From NCBI GenBank assembly GCA_024684455.1, contig JAIKWU010000079.1:120489-184488 (forward strand): 64,000 nucleotides of DNA. Direction: 5' to 3'. The notes beneath the pieces are model-generated. The model worked only from the letters and a program-made list of their open reading frames with translations. It did not search any database and was not told the DNA's origin. Origin of the DNA: Bacteroidaceae bacterium (GTDB lineage Bacteria; Bacteroidota; Bacteroidia; Bacteroidales; Bacteroidaceae). Below, piece after piece: positions 17,333 through 25,279 of the stretch (position 1 is the first letter of the stretch; every line of letters begins with the position of its first letter). A program made the translations under genes and the position numbers.

Positions 17333-18430
17333 ATGGAAAATATCACAAAAGTCGTGCTCACGGGCGGACCGTGCGCCGGAAAGACCACCGCACTCGTGCG
17401 CATCATCGAACACTTCTCAAGCCACGGCTTCAAGGTGTTCACCATCCCTGAGGTGCCCACCCTCTTCACCCAGGCAGGCATGAACTACCTGACGAAGAAC
17501 CAGAGTTTCTTCTACGAAGGAGAGAAAGCCACCCTGGAAATCCAACTGGCACTCGAGGACAAGTTCCTTCGCATGGCACAGGAGTGCGACCAGCCCTGCC
17601 TGATTGTCTGCGACCGCGGTGCCATGGACATCTCCGCCTACATGGCCCCCAAGACATGGGCCGACATCACACGCTCCGTCGGAACCACCACCCCCGAGTT
17701 GCGCGACCGCTACGACGCCGTGCTTCACCTCGTGTCGGCAGCCGACGGCGCCGAACAATACTACACCACCGCCAACAACGCACAGCGATACGAACAAATG
17801 AACGAAGAGGGCCTGCGCATCGCACGCAGCCTCGACAAGAAAGTCATCCGCGCCTGGACCGGACACCCCCACCTGCGCGTCATCAACAACCACGACGACT
17901 TCGATGCCAAGATGAACCGCGTCATCAAGGAAATTTCCAACGTGCTCGGACTGCCACAGCCAATCGTCGAAGAGCGCAAATACATCATCGAACTCACCGG
18001 CGACCTGCCCGAAGACAGCATCCTGAGCGAAATCACACAGACCTACCTGCAGGCCGAGCCTGGCACCGAGGTACGCCTGCGCAAGCGCGGATGGGACCAG
18101 AAACAAGTCTATGTCCACACCACCAAGAAGAAAATCTCTGCCAGCGAGGAACTCGTCACCGAACGCCAGATCAACAACAGCCTTTACGAGATGATGCTCG
18201 GACTGGCCGACCCCACGCGCCACACCATCCGCAAGCGGCGCAACAGTTTCATCTGGAAAGGCCAGTACTTCGAAGTCGATACCTACCAAGACCGCCTGCA
18301 GGGCCTTGTCATTCTCGAGACCAAAGGCATCGTCGAGGGCGAGCCCGTGAAATTTCCCCCATTCCTCAACGTCATCCAGGACATCACCGGCAACGAGGAA
18401 TACTATAACTATAATCTCGCCAAGAGGTAG
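17333..18430 (+). CDS. P-loop NTPase-CYTH fusion (TTM-like)
   Basis: The start is taken at ATG 17333, because the upstream extension in the ORF track is low-complexity and starts at the promoter. The 365-aa protein has an N-terminal kinase-like P-loop domain with Walker A GGPCAGKTT (residues 9-17) and a CDRGAMD motif near residue 95, followed by a CYTH/triphosphate-tunnel domain (about 205-350; EERKYIIEL, basic and acidic strands LRKRGW and ILETKG). The order resembles plant TTM1/TTM2 and bacterial ATP-binding CYTH proteins that act on triphosphates or polyphosphate. The substrate cannot be read here. It is not obviously in an operon. Confidence 0.85.
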   Translation: MENITKVVLTGGPCAGKTTALVRIIEHFSSHGFKVFTIPEVPTLFTQAGMNYLTKNQSFFYEGEKATLEIQLALEDKFLRMAQECDQPCLIVCDRGAMDISAYMAPKTWADITRSVGTTTPELRDRYDAVLHLVSAADGAEQYYTTANNAQRYEQMNEEGLRIARSLDKKVIRAWTGHPHLRVINNHDDFDAKMNRVIKEISNVLGLPQPIVEERKYIIELTGDLPEDSILSEITQTYLQAEPGTEVRLRKRGWDQKQVYVHTTKKKISASEELVTERQINNSLYEMMLGLADPTRHTIRKRRNSFIWKGQYFEVDTYQDRLQGLVILETKGIVEGEPVKFPPFLNVIQDITGNEEYYNYNLAKR

Positions 18431-18471
18431 TCGGCAACTTTATTAACGCCCTGGAAATCAACAGAAAAACA

Positions 18472-18588
18472 GTACCAAAACTCCTACGCTGCGTTGGTAC
18501 TTCTGTTCCACCGCAGAGAAACAAAAGTTTCAGTGCGGAGGAACAGTTGTTTCAGCGCAGTGATACAAATGTTTCACTGCGCTGAGAA
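18472..18588. repeat. 22-bp-period palindrome array, GTTTCA family (copy 1)
   Basis: Four 18-bp imperfect palindromes (type GTTTCAcCGCAGTGAAAC) begin at 18505, 18527, 18549 and 18571, each followed by a 4-bp A/T-rich spacer, giving an exact 22-bp period. A degenerate fifth unit (18483-18500) forms a GTACCAA...TTGGTAC hairpin with 18472-18478. The array ends about 80 bp upstream of the -33 box for the phosphoesterase operon. The same arrangement occurs at 37408-37524. Confidence 0.85.
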
Positions 18589-18665
18589 AAAAAGCAGTTT
18601 TTTTTCACAAAAACCGCACAAGCAGACAGAAAACATCCACTGAAAAGCACTTTTTTACGCAATTA

Positions 18666-18698
18666 TTTGTCCGTTACACCAAAAAAAGCGTACCTTTG
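18666..18698 (+). promoter_or_regulatory. Promoter of the phosphoesterase / 1555-aa protein / small-protein operon
   Basis: -33 TTTG (18666-18669), a 21-nt spacer and -7 TACCTTTG (18691-18698) are present. The leader before the ATG at 18816 is about 110 nt. Confidence 0.75.
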
Positions 18699-18815
18699 CC
18701 CCGCTTATTGCGCCTACGGGTACTACGTACCCACCTTAACTAACTACCAACAATCTGCAAAATAGCGCTTAACTACACATTATTTATTAACCATTTTTTA
18801 CTAATTTCAATTCAC

Positions 18816-20216
18816 ATGAAGAAAATCACCATGTTGCTGGCATCATGCCTCATTGCATTGAGTGCCAGCGCACAGATGACGTTCACGTTCAGTGGTGGTG
18901 TTACAGGTACTACGTCTGTCAATTCTGTTGACGGCTCGACCACCATCACCGTGCCGGCAGGAACCGATCTGAGTGGGCTGATTAGCGCCGTGCAGATTGA
19001 CGGAACCAACGTCGCTGCCAGCAGCATCACGCCGAATCCGACGACCACCAAGATTGACTATGGTCAGTTGGAAATATTCACTTACCAGAACAAGGCCTAC
19101 GGCTTCCGCTTCGTCGAGGACGTATGGTTCTGCGCCGTGTTCATCTCAGACTGCCACACAAATCAGGGTAGTTCTCACGACGGAACCAGCAAGGAAGACC
19201 TTACCACCATCACCAACAACATTATCGCCATGGGTGACAATGGTGTGGCTAAAGTCAACTTCACGGGTGTTGACGGCCTGCCCTCAGGCTTTATTCCAAA
19301 GACCAGCATTGTGTTCTGTCTTGGTGACATCGACCAAGACAAAGGTGACAATGGCAGCAATGGTAAGCACGAGAACTTCCTTGGCGCAACCGCAACCATC
19401 TATCAAAACAGCAGTAAAAAGATCCCGTTCATCTTCATCGCCGGTAACCACGACCTTTCGCCCGACTATTGGGACAATGGGACAGACAAGGGTGTGACCT
19501 GGGGCTCAACAGGCGGTTCAAATGCAGACGATGAAACCATCTCAGCCATCAAGAGCAACAACAACTATTGGAACGGCCAGGGTGTGTTCGATGAGAACAT
19601 CCAGTATTTCACAGGTGGTAACGGTGCATGGCAACCCAACCACTTCACCTTTAAGTTCAACGACGTACGCTTCTACTGCGCCAACAACTACTGGTTCCAG
19701 AAGCCTTATGCTAAGCCCGGTATGCTGACTAGTGCCACCTACTACGCTCCAGACGGCATCATCAGTGCCCTCGAGACCTTTGTAGATAGTCACACTACCG
19801 AAGCCAGCGTCTGGATGCAACATTATTCCTTCCTTGCCGGAGACGATATCAACCGCTGGTGGCTTGATCAGAACAATGTCGGCAATTACATCACTTCAAG
19901 CAACGCATCTTCCTACGGCTCGTCAACATCTGGCATTACCTACAACGATGCGAACTCTGCCAACACTCTGAAGAAAAACCCCATTTCTGCAATCATGGCA
20001 AAGACTGCAGGAAAAGTTGAGGGCAAGGTTCAGCACTTCTCTGGTCACTATCACGAGTTTGCTGACAACACATACACCAACACGGTTACCTCCGACAATA
20101 AGGTTCGTGACTACACAGTAGGTGCCAACGGAAGAAGTGGTAACACCAACAACGCCTACGTGGTGCTCCTCAAGCGTGGCGAAGGCGTGAAGGCTGTTCT
20201 TCCTGCTAAATTCTAA
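18816..20216 (+). CDS. Secreted calcineurin-like metallophosphoesterase
   Basis: This 466-aa protein has a signal peptide (about 1-19, ending SASAQ), a short beta-rich N-terminal domain (about 20-100) and a metallophosphoesterase domain. The five metal-binding blocks are visible: SDCH (near 112), GDIDQD (near 171), GNHD (near 211), MQHYSF (near 333) and GHYHEF (near 410). It should hydrolyse a phosphoester in the periplasm or outside the cell. It lacks the Por-type C-terminal tail of its neighbours. It lies 38 bp before the 1555-aa modular protein and shares its promoter, so the two probably act on the same material. Confidence 0.9.
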   Translation: MKKITMLLASCLIALSASAQMTFTFSGGVTGTTSVNSVDGSTTITVPAGTDLSGLISAVQIDGTNVAASSITPNPTTTKIDYGQLEIFTYQNKAYGFRFVEDVWFCAVFISDCHTNQGSSHDGTSKEDLTTITNNIIAMGDNGVAKVNFTGVDGLPSGFIPKTSIVFCLGDIDQDKGDNGSNGKHENFLGATATIYQNSSKKIPFIFIAGNHDLSPDYWDNGTDKGVTWGSTGGSNADDETISAIKSNNNYWNGQGVFDENIQYFTGGNGAWQPNHFTFKFNDVRFYCANNYWFQKPYAKPGMLTSATYYAPDGIISALETFVDSHTTEASVWMQHYSFLAGDDINRWWLDQNNVGNYITSSNASSYGSSTSGITYNDANSANTLKKNPISAIMAKTAGKVEGKVQHFSGHYHEFADNTYTNTVTSDNKVRDYTVGANGRSGNTNNAYVVLLKRGEGVKAVLPAKF

Positions 20217-20254
20217 TCCACATTACTAACAAAAACATAAGAAAGGACACAATT

Positions 20255-23200
20255 ATGAAAACAAAGAATTTCATCATCACACTCGTCGCCCTCCTTGCTT
20301 TTGCTGGTAATGCATGGGCACAAAAGGACATCACGAGCCAGTATATTACGAATGCAACGCTGTCTAACGGAACGACTGGTTGGACAGTCAACAACTTCAA
20401 CACTCCTGTACGAGGCAACAATACCGTGGGTTATGCCAGTGAATGTTATGCAGGATGGGGTAGTCTGGAAAAAACAGCCTATAGTTTGAAGCAGACCATT
20501 ACACTCCCTGCAGGTAACTATCGTCTTGTCAATTATGCGTTCTACCGCGAAGGAGAGGGTGCTAATGACAATCCAACCACATCACGTGCCGTCCTCAAAG
20601 CTGGTAATCAGAGTGTTGCCGTTAAAACATTGGGCAGCATATCTGGCAACAACGGCTTTGCTAACAACCAGGCTGAAGGTGCCAACTGCTTTGATTCGAA
20701 GATGTATCGCAACGTAGTTGAATTCACGGTTGCGTCCAACAACACCCAAGTTGAAATCGGACTTGAAGGAACATTCGCTGCAATACGTTCTTGGATTATT
20801 TGTGGTATGTTCGAGCTCTTCGACTTGGACGATGTTGCATCTGTAAGCTCGCCAACCGACGTAACCTACGCCATTACCAACTCTGGTTTCGAGTATCGTA
20901 ACTCCACAGGATGGACTGTCACAGATATGGCTTATCAGAACAACAACTGGGGTAACAAATCTGGTATTGGCTTTATGGAAAGATGGCAATGGGACGCTGG
21001 ACTTGGCAGCAACAAGCAAGTTACCCAGACTCTCACAGGGCTTGAAAACGGTCTGTACGAAGTCAGCGTCTATGCTCAAAACATCAACCAGCGCAACAAC
21101 GATGCTGCATCAACGGGTATGTTCCTCTATGCAAACACAGACAGAACAGAAATTGGTGCCTACGGACAGTACAAAACTCGCACGACCGTCACCAACGGAA
21201 CACTCGAAATTAAGGTGGCTCTCGAAAACTGTACTGGTAACTGGGTTGCTTTCGACCGTTTTGGCCTCTTGTTCTACGGTGACCCACTTCAAGCATATAA
21301 GGACCTGCTTGCAGAGAAGGTTGCAGAAGCTCAATCTCTCGTTGATGGAGGAACACTCCGTACTGGTGCTGCCAACCAACTGCAGGGTATCATTGATGCC
21401 AATGACAACGACGACGATGCCTTTACAACTGAGGCAGAGTTCAACACTGCCGTCAGCAACATTGAGGCTGGTATGACTCAAGCCAATGCCATTGCTGCCA
21501 CATACGCAGAATTTGAGGCCTACAAGAATCTCATTGATAACTTAGCAGCAGGAGCGCCAAGTAGTCAGGCACTGACGACATTCCAGAATGCAGTAAGCAC
21601 AGCCAACACAGCTGTGACAAATGCTACAGATACAAGCGTAGTGCCAATACAGATTGCAAACCTGCGCTCCGCAGGTCTAACCTATATCTCGGATAGTAGC
21701 GTCACAGGTACGTTCGACATTACCTTCTTGGCATCAACAGCCATCGGTGACTGGAAGAACTATTATGGAAATCCTGCTGGAACGTTGGCAGACCAGTTCT
21801 TGACCAACCGTCCAAGCAGTGTGCCTCAATTCCCCGAATTCTGGATTGCAGATGCTACTTTAACAGGTAAGCAGATTTATCAGACCGTCGAAGCCCTGCC
21901 TGCTGGTTACTATCAGGTAGGTATGTATGCAGGTGCACTGAGCACATCTCAGCGTGATGGCTTCGCTACTGAAGCCACCGACGGTGACAGCGACCGCACC
22001 TTTGCTTTTGCTGGTGACGAAAACGATGCCACATCCATCATGCGTACGGGTATGCCTATTAAGTTTGCAACGGAAGTTGACTTCAGCGAACTGACGGTTC
22101 TTGACGTGAATGTTCACCTCACAGGTCAGACCAACAACCTTACCTTCGGTATCACCAAGGACATGAACGGTTCGAACTGGCACTTCGCACAGATTGCCAG
22201 CATCGTCTATAGCAACCAGCCCGACCTTACTCAACTACAAGCAACACGCGATGCTCTCGTAGCTGAGGCACAGGGTATCCTTAACAGAGATGGTGACTAC
22301 CTGACAACCGCACAGCAACAAGCCCTTCAGGCAGCCATCACTGCTGGTAACAACGCCAACACTTTTGACAGCCTCAACACCGTGACGCTCACCACCCTGC
22401 CCAATGCCATCAACACGGCTAAGCAGCAGATTGCACAGGCACAGGCAGCCATCCCCGTGATGCACCAGGCTCTTGAACGCTTCGAGCAGTACTACAACCT
22501 CGTCGATGGTACCGACTACCAGCGCGTGACGATGTCTGCAAAGGCTTGGACTGACCTGCTCGCAAAGGTGAACGCTGCTACGCTCGCCCTCGACGACATC
22601 TCGCAGGCTCCGCAGTACGCCACCATCGCCGCTGATCTGAACGCTCAGATGGACGCTACCGACGTCAGCATCCGTCTGTTCAAGAGTTACAAGGCTATGG
22701 TAGAAGGTCTGCAGAGCCTCAGCATTGCCGCAGGCACCACCTACGCAGCCAACACCTACATGGACACAGATGCTACTGAGCAGACTGCCATCGCAGCCCT
22801 CAACACTGCATTCGTAAGTTATCGTGAAGGTCAGACCAACGACGTTAACATGGCCGGTTTCCTCGGCGCTAACCTTGACTTCTCAGAGCCTCAGGGAGAC
22901 ACCCCGTTGGTTGCAAGTACACTCGTGTATGACCTCGTAGGATGGGAAGAAACTTACTCCAACGTTCAAGCCAACGAGCGTATTCAGACCAACGCAGAAG
23001 GACACAGCGGCGAACTCTACCTGCGCTCCAACTGGACAGACCAGAACCCTGTCCTAGAAGTAGCCAAACTGAAGATGCTTCCAGAGGGTGACTACCAACT
23101 CTCACTCTCATGGAACAGCCCCATGACGAATATGATCAATCATTCGGCATACGTAGTGGGCAGCTCCAGCACAGCCATCGGCGAAGCAACCTCTGCCGCA

Positions 23201-24922
23201 ACGACACTGACCTACGACTTCACCGTCAGCGGCGAAGCCACCGACTTTGACCTCATCCTCGGCTTCCAGAAGCAGAATTCAGGCAACACAGGTGCTGAAA
23301 TCCTTGCTGACAACATCACTCTCATCTGCTTGGCAGGCACGCCGTTCCAGCGCGCTTACGACGCTGCTGAGGCTGCCGACCTCAACACTGATGCCACAGC
23401 TGCTGCCAAGGCTGCTACGACTGAGTATGCTCAGTACGATGGCAACGAAAGCGGTCTGCTCGAAAACGGTGAGCGCGGCGATGCCTACTGGCAGGCTGTC
23501 TATGTGCTCCGCAATGCCAAGACCATTGCCAATGCAAATGGCGACGCAACAAGTCTTGTAGCCAACGCAGACCTGACAAATACCACTAAGGTTGGTAACT
23601 TCCCAACTGGTTGGACAGGTACTTACGAAGGTGATGAGCCAGGTGGAAATGCATGGATTGGCACTCAAGACGGTGAGCAGGTATTCAACATCTGGGCAGC
23701 TAACATCACGCTCATTGACATGATGCAGACCATCAACAACTTGCCACAGGGTGCATATCGTCTGAGCATTGATATGGGAACCAACAACCTTCCCGCGAAT
23801 GGTGATGGTGCACCTGTCTTCTGCTTTGTCAATCCTGCCTACATGGAGATTGGTGCTTCTGAACTCGTAACAACGGACAACACAGGTGACCATCGTAACT
23901 TCGATACCTACACTGCTGCTGCAGAAGTAGGCGATGCTCACTCAGTAACCATTGGTATCCGCTCGGAAGGCCACTATTTCCAAATGAAGAACGTAACACT
24001 CGAATACATCGGCAATGCTACTACGGCAGCCGCTGAAACCGACGCTTCTTACGTCCGTCAGGACTTCTTCTGGAATAACAAGGACGCCGCCACTTTCAAA
24101 GAGTTCTTCTTCGATGGTGAAAAGTATGAGAATGCACAGAACGTGAAGGTTTATCCGACAGGTGTGAACCGTATCATCCACGGTCTCACAGGCCAGTTCG
24201 CCACAAGCGTTCCGAATGTCGATGCCAACGGTGTCATCACCATCACCGACGGTACTCCTCTCACCAACACTAAGGCCTTCACGGTAACCAGTGCTACCTA
24301 CAGCCGCGACATGTCGCGCACATGGGGTACGCTCATCCTGCCTTATCCGCTCACAAGCGATGAGAACGTGCAGTACTACACCTTCAAGAAGATTTCAACC
24401 GATGCTGATGAAAATCAATACATGGGCTTTGAGCCAGCAGAAAGCGTTGCTGCCAACACGCCTGTCGTCTTCAAGAAACTCAACAGTGAGGCCACGAGTG
24501 TAACACTCGCAGGTTTTGGTGATTTCGCAATGACAACTGCCGCACAGGGTACAGCCTCTGTCGATAATGACGACTGGACGATGGCTGGTGTCTATGCAAG
24601 CGCCACACTCACCAATGATCAGATCGATGGCACTGTCTATTACATTGCCCAGGATCAGTTCTGGAAGGCCAACACCGAAGTCGGTCTGACGATTCCTGCT
24701 TTCCGTGCTTACTTCCACGGTCCTGCAGGAGAAGGTGCAGCCAAATTCCGCATCAAGATTCTTGACGGCGAAGCAACAAGCATTGTGGACCTCACTAATG
24801 GTGTTGAACTGCGCGGCAATGTGTACACTCTCGGTGGCCAACTCGTTCGCAAGAACGCTACAAGCCTCGAAGGTCTGCACGGTACGTACATCATCGGTGG
24901 TAAGAAAGTTTTCATTAAGTAA
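20255..24922 (+). CDS. Giant secreted modular protein with carbohydrate-binding-like and coiled repeats
   Basis: This 1555-aa protein has a signal peptide (about 1-22) and at least four galactose-binding-like beta-sandwich modules, recognised by recurring ...NPxF/NATL...GW... openings and LPAGxYxL/xxGLYxVxVYA strands. Helical FIVAR-like spacers separate them (about 345-430 and 660-760). The last 460 residues (about 1095-1555) are homologous to the end of the C10 protease protein at 37768-42198: both have the order VANAxLxNTT, ASYxRQDxFW, ATYSRDMS, YYIAQDxFWK. A Por-like tail ends it (GNVYTLGGQLV...YIIGGKKVF). No catalytic signature was recognised, so it may be a binding scaffold or a novel enzyme. 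The 58-aa small protein follows 19 bp later. Confidence 0.75.
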   Translation: MKTKNFIITLVALLAFAGNAWAQKDITSQYITNATLSNGTTGWTVNNFNTPVRGNNTVGYASECYAGWGSLEKTAYSLKQTITLPAGNYRLVNYAFYREGEGANDNPTTSRAVLKAGNQSVAVKTLGSISGNNGFANNQAEGANCFDSKMYRNVVEFTVASNNTQVEIGLEGTFAAIRSWIICGMFELFDLDDVASVSSPTDVTYAITNSGFEYRNSTGWTVTDMAYQNNNWGNKSGIGFMERWQWDAGLGSNKQVTQTLTGLENGLYEVSVYAQNINQRNNDAASTGMFLYANTDRTEIGAYGQYKTRTTVTNGTLEIKVALENCTGNWVAFDRFGLLFYGDPLQAYKDLLAEKVAEAQSLVDGGTLRTGAANQLQGIIDANDNDDDAFTTEAEFNTAVSNIEAGMTQANAIAATYAEFEAYKNLIDNLAAGAPSSQALTTFQNAVSTANTAVTNATDTSVVPIQIANLRSAGLTYISDSSVTGTFDITFLASTAIGDWKNYYGNPAGTLADQFLTNRPSSVPQFPEFWIADATLTGKQIYQTVEALPAGYYQVGMYAGALSTSQRDGFATEATDGDSDRTFAFAGDENDATSIMRTGMPIKFATEVDFSELTVLDVNVHLTGQTNNLTFGITKDMNGSNWHFAQIASIVYSNQPDLTQLQATRDALVAEAQGILNRDGDYLTTAQQQALQAAITAGNNANTFDSLNTVTLTTLPNAINTAKQQIAQAQAAIPVMHQALERFEQYYNLVDGTDYQRVTMSAKAWTDLLAKVNAATLALDDISQAPQYATIAADLNAQMDATDVSIRLFKSYKAMVEGLQSLSIAAGTTYAANTYMDTDATEQTAIAALNTAFVSYREGQTNDVNMAGFLGANLDFSEPQGDTPLVASTLVYDLVGWEETYSNVQANERIQTNAEGHSGELYLRSNWTDQNPVLEVAKLKMLPEGDYQLSLSWNSPMTNMINHSAYVVGSSSTAIGEATSAATTLTYDFTVSGEATDFDLILGFQKQNSGNTGAEILADNITLICLAGTPFQRAYDAAEAADLNTDATAAAKAATTEYAQYDGNESGLLENGERGDAYWQAVYVLRNAKTIANANGDATSLVANADLTNTTKVGNFPTGWTGTYEGDEPGGNAWIGTQDGEQVFNIWAANITLIDMMQTINNLPQGAYRLSIDMGTNNLPANGDGAPVFCFVNPAYMEIGASELVTTDNTGDHRNFDTYTAAAEVGDAHSVTIGIRSEGHYFQMKNVTLEYIGNATTAAAETDASYVRQDFFWNNKDAATFKEFFFDGEKYENAQNVKVYPTGVNRIIHGLTGQFATSVPNVDANGVITITDGTPLTNTKAFTVTSATYSRDMSRTWGTLILPYPLTSDENVQYYTFKKISTDADENQYMGFEPAESVAANTPVVFKKLNSEATSVTLAGFGDFAMTTAAQGTASVDNDDWTMAGVYASATLTNDQIDGTVYYIAQDQFWKANTEVGLTIPAFRAYFHGPAGEGAAKFRIKILDGEATSIVDLTNGVELRGNVYTLGGQLVRKNATSLEGLHGTYIIGGKKVFIK

Positions 24923-24941
24923 TCAAAAAAACAATAACGAA

Positions 24942-25118
24942 ATGAACAAGAAAGCATATATCATACCACTCGTACAGGTGACGCCTGCCGACTGTCTTGA
25001 CACATACTGCGCTGGCGAAAACTCCATCCCTGGTGGTGGAGAAGGCGGTCCTGGCATTGCCGAGGGTAAGGAGCGCAAAGACGAAACAGATGACAACGAT
25101 TGGGGAAGCCTCTGGTGA
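24942..25118 (+). CDS. Small W-tail protein A (58 aa)
   Basis: The start is ATG 24942; the ORF-track start at 24705 lies inside the previous gene. The protein begins MNKKAYIIP, has two Cys (18 and 23), a Gly-rich site (PGGGEGGPG, residues 30-38), a highly charged acidic tail and a C-terminal DNDWGSLW. No signal peptide or transmembrane helix is evident. It aligns end to end with small protein C (37592-37771): TYxxG, GGxxGPGxAExK, WGxLW. It is the last gene of the phosphoesterase operon and is closed by a terminator at 25140-25178. No known family was recognised. A peptide precursor or a small accessory of the adjoining giant protein is a hypothesis. Confidence 0.75.
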   Translation: MNKKAYIIPLVQVTPADCLDTYCAGENSIPGGGEGGPGIAEGKERKDETDDNDWGSLW

Positions 25119-25139
25119 CCCCAACCCACATACGCAAGA

Positions 25140-25178
25140 AGGGCTGCAAACCTCAGTGGTTTGCAGCCCTTTGTTTTC
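25140..25178 (+). terminator. Rho-independent terminator after small protein A
   Basis: A perfect 13-bp stem (AGGGCTGCAAACC / GGTTTGCAGCCCT, 25140-25152 and 25158-25170) with a 5-nt loop is followed by TTGTTTT. Confidence 0.9.
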
Positions 25179-25191
25179 AAAAGTGGGTCAT

Positions 25192-25270
25192 GTAGGGACG
25201 CCCCGTGGGGCGTCCATGTTGGTTATCCTCGCCTACTCTCCTTCATTGACGCCCCGTGGGGCGTCCCTAC
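25192..25270. repeat. Compound REP-like palindrome (GACGCCCCGTGGGGCGTC)
   Basis: Two 23-bp arms (25192-25214 and 25248-25270) are perfect reverse complements across a 33-bp spacer. Each arm is itself a palindrome with a GACGCCCC/GGGGCGTC core. It sits between the convergent small protein A gene and feoAB, and may also end feoAB transcription. Confidence 0.85.
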
Positions 25271-25279
25271 AAAAGTGAA

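Larger units (their letters stand above)
18431..18815. other. 385-bp intergenic region upstream of the phosphoesterase operon
   Basis: It contains the 22-bp-period palindrome array (18472-18588), an A/T-rich stretch with poly-A and poly-T runs (18584-18660), and a promoter (18666-18698) that gives a leader of about 110 nt. I see no small ORF with support. Confidence 0.7.

Noticed and set aside
18472-18588. CRISPR array at the regularly spaced repeats (also 37408-37524, 27741-27826, 52787-52870)
   Set aside because: Repeat units vary in sequence and the 4-bp spacers are far too short; no cas genes are present.
24942-25118. Small proteins A-D as classic double-glycine bacteriocin precursors
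   Set aside because: A Gly-Gly site is visible in A-C, but there is no C39 peptidase/ABC transporter or immunity-like gene in the window, and D has GSG; I kept this only as a possibility.
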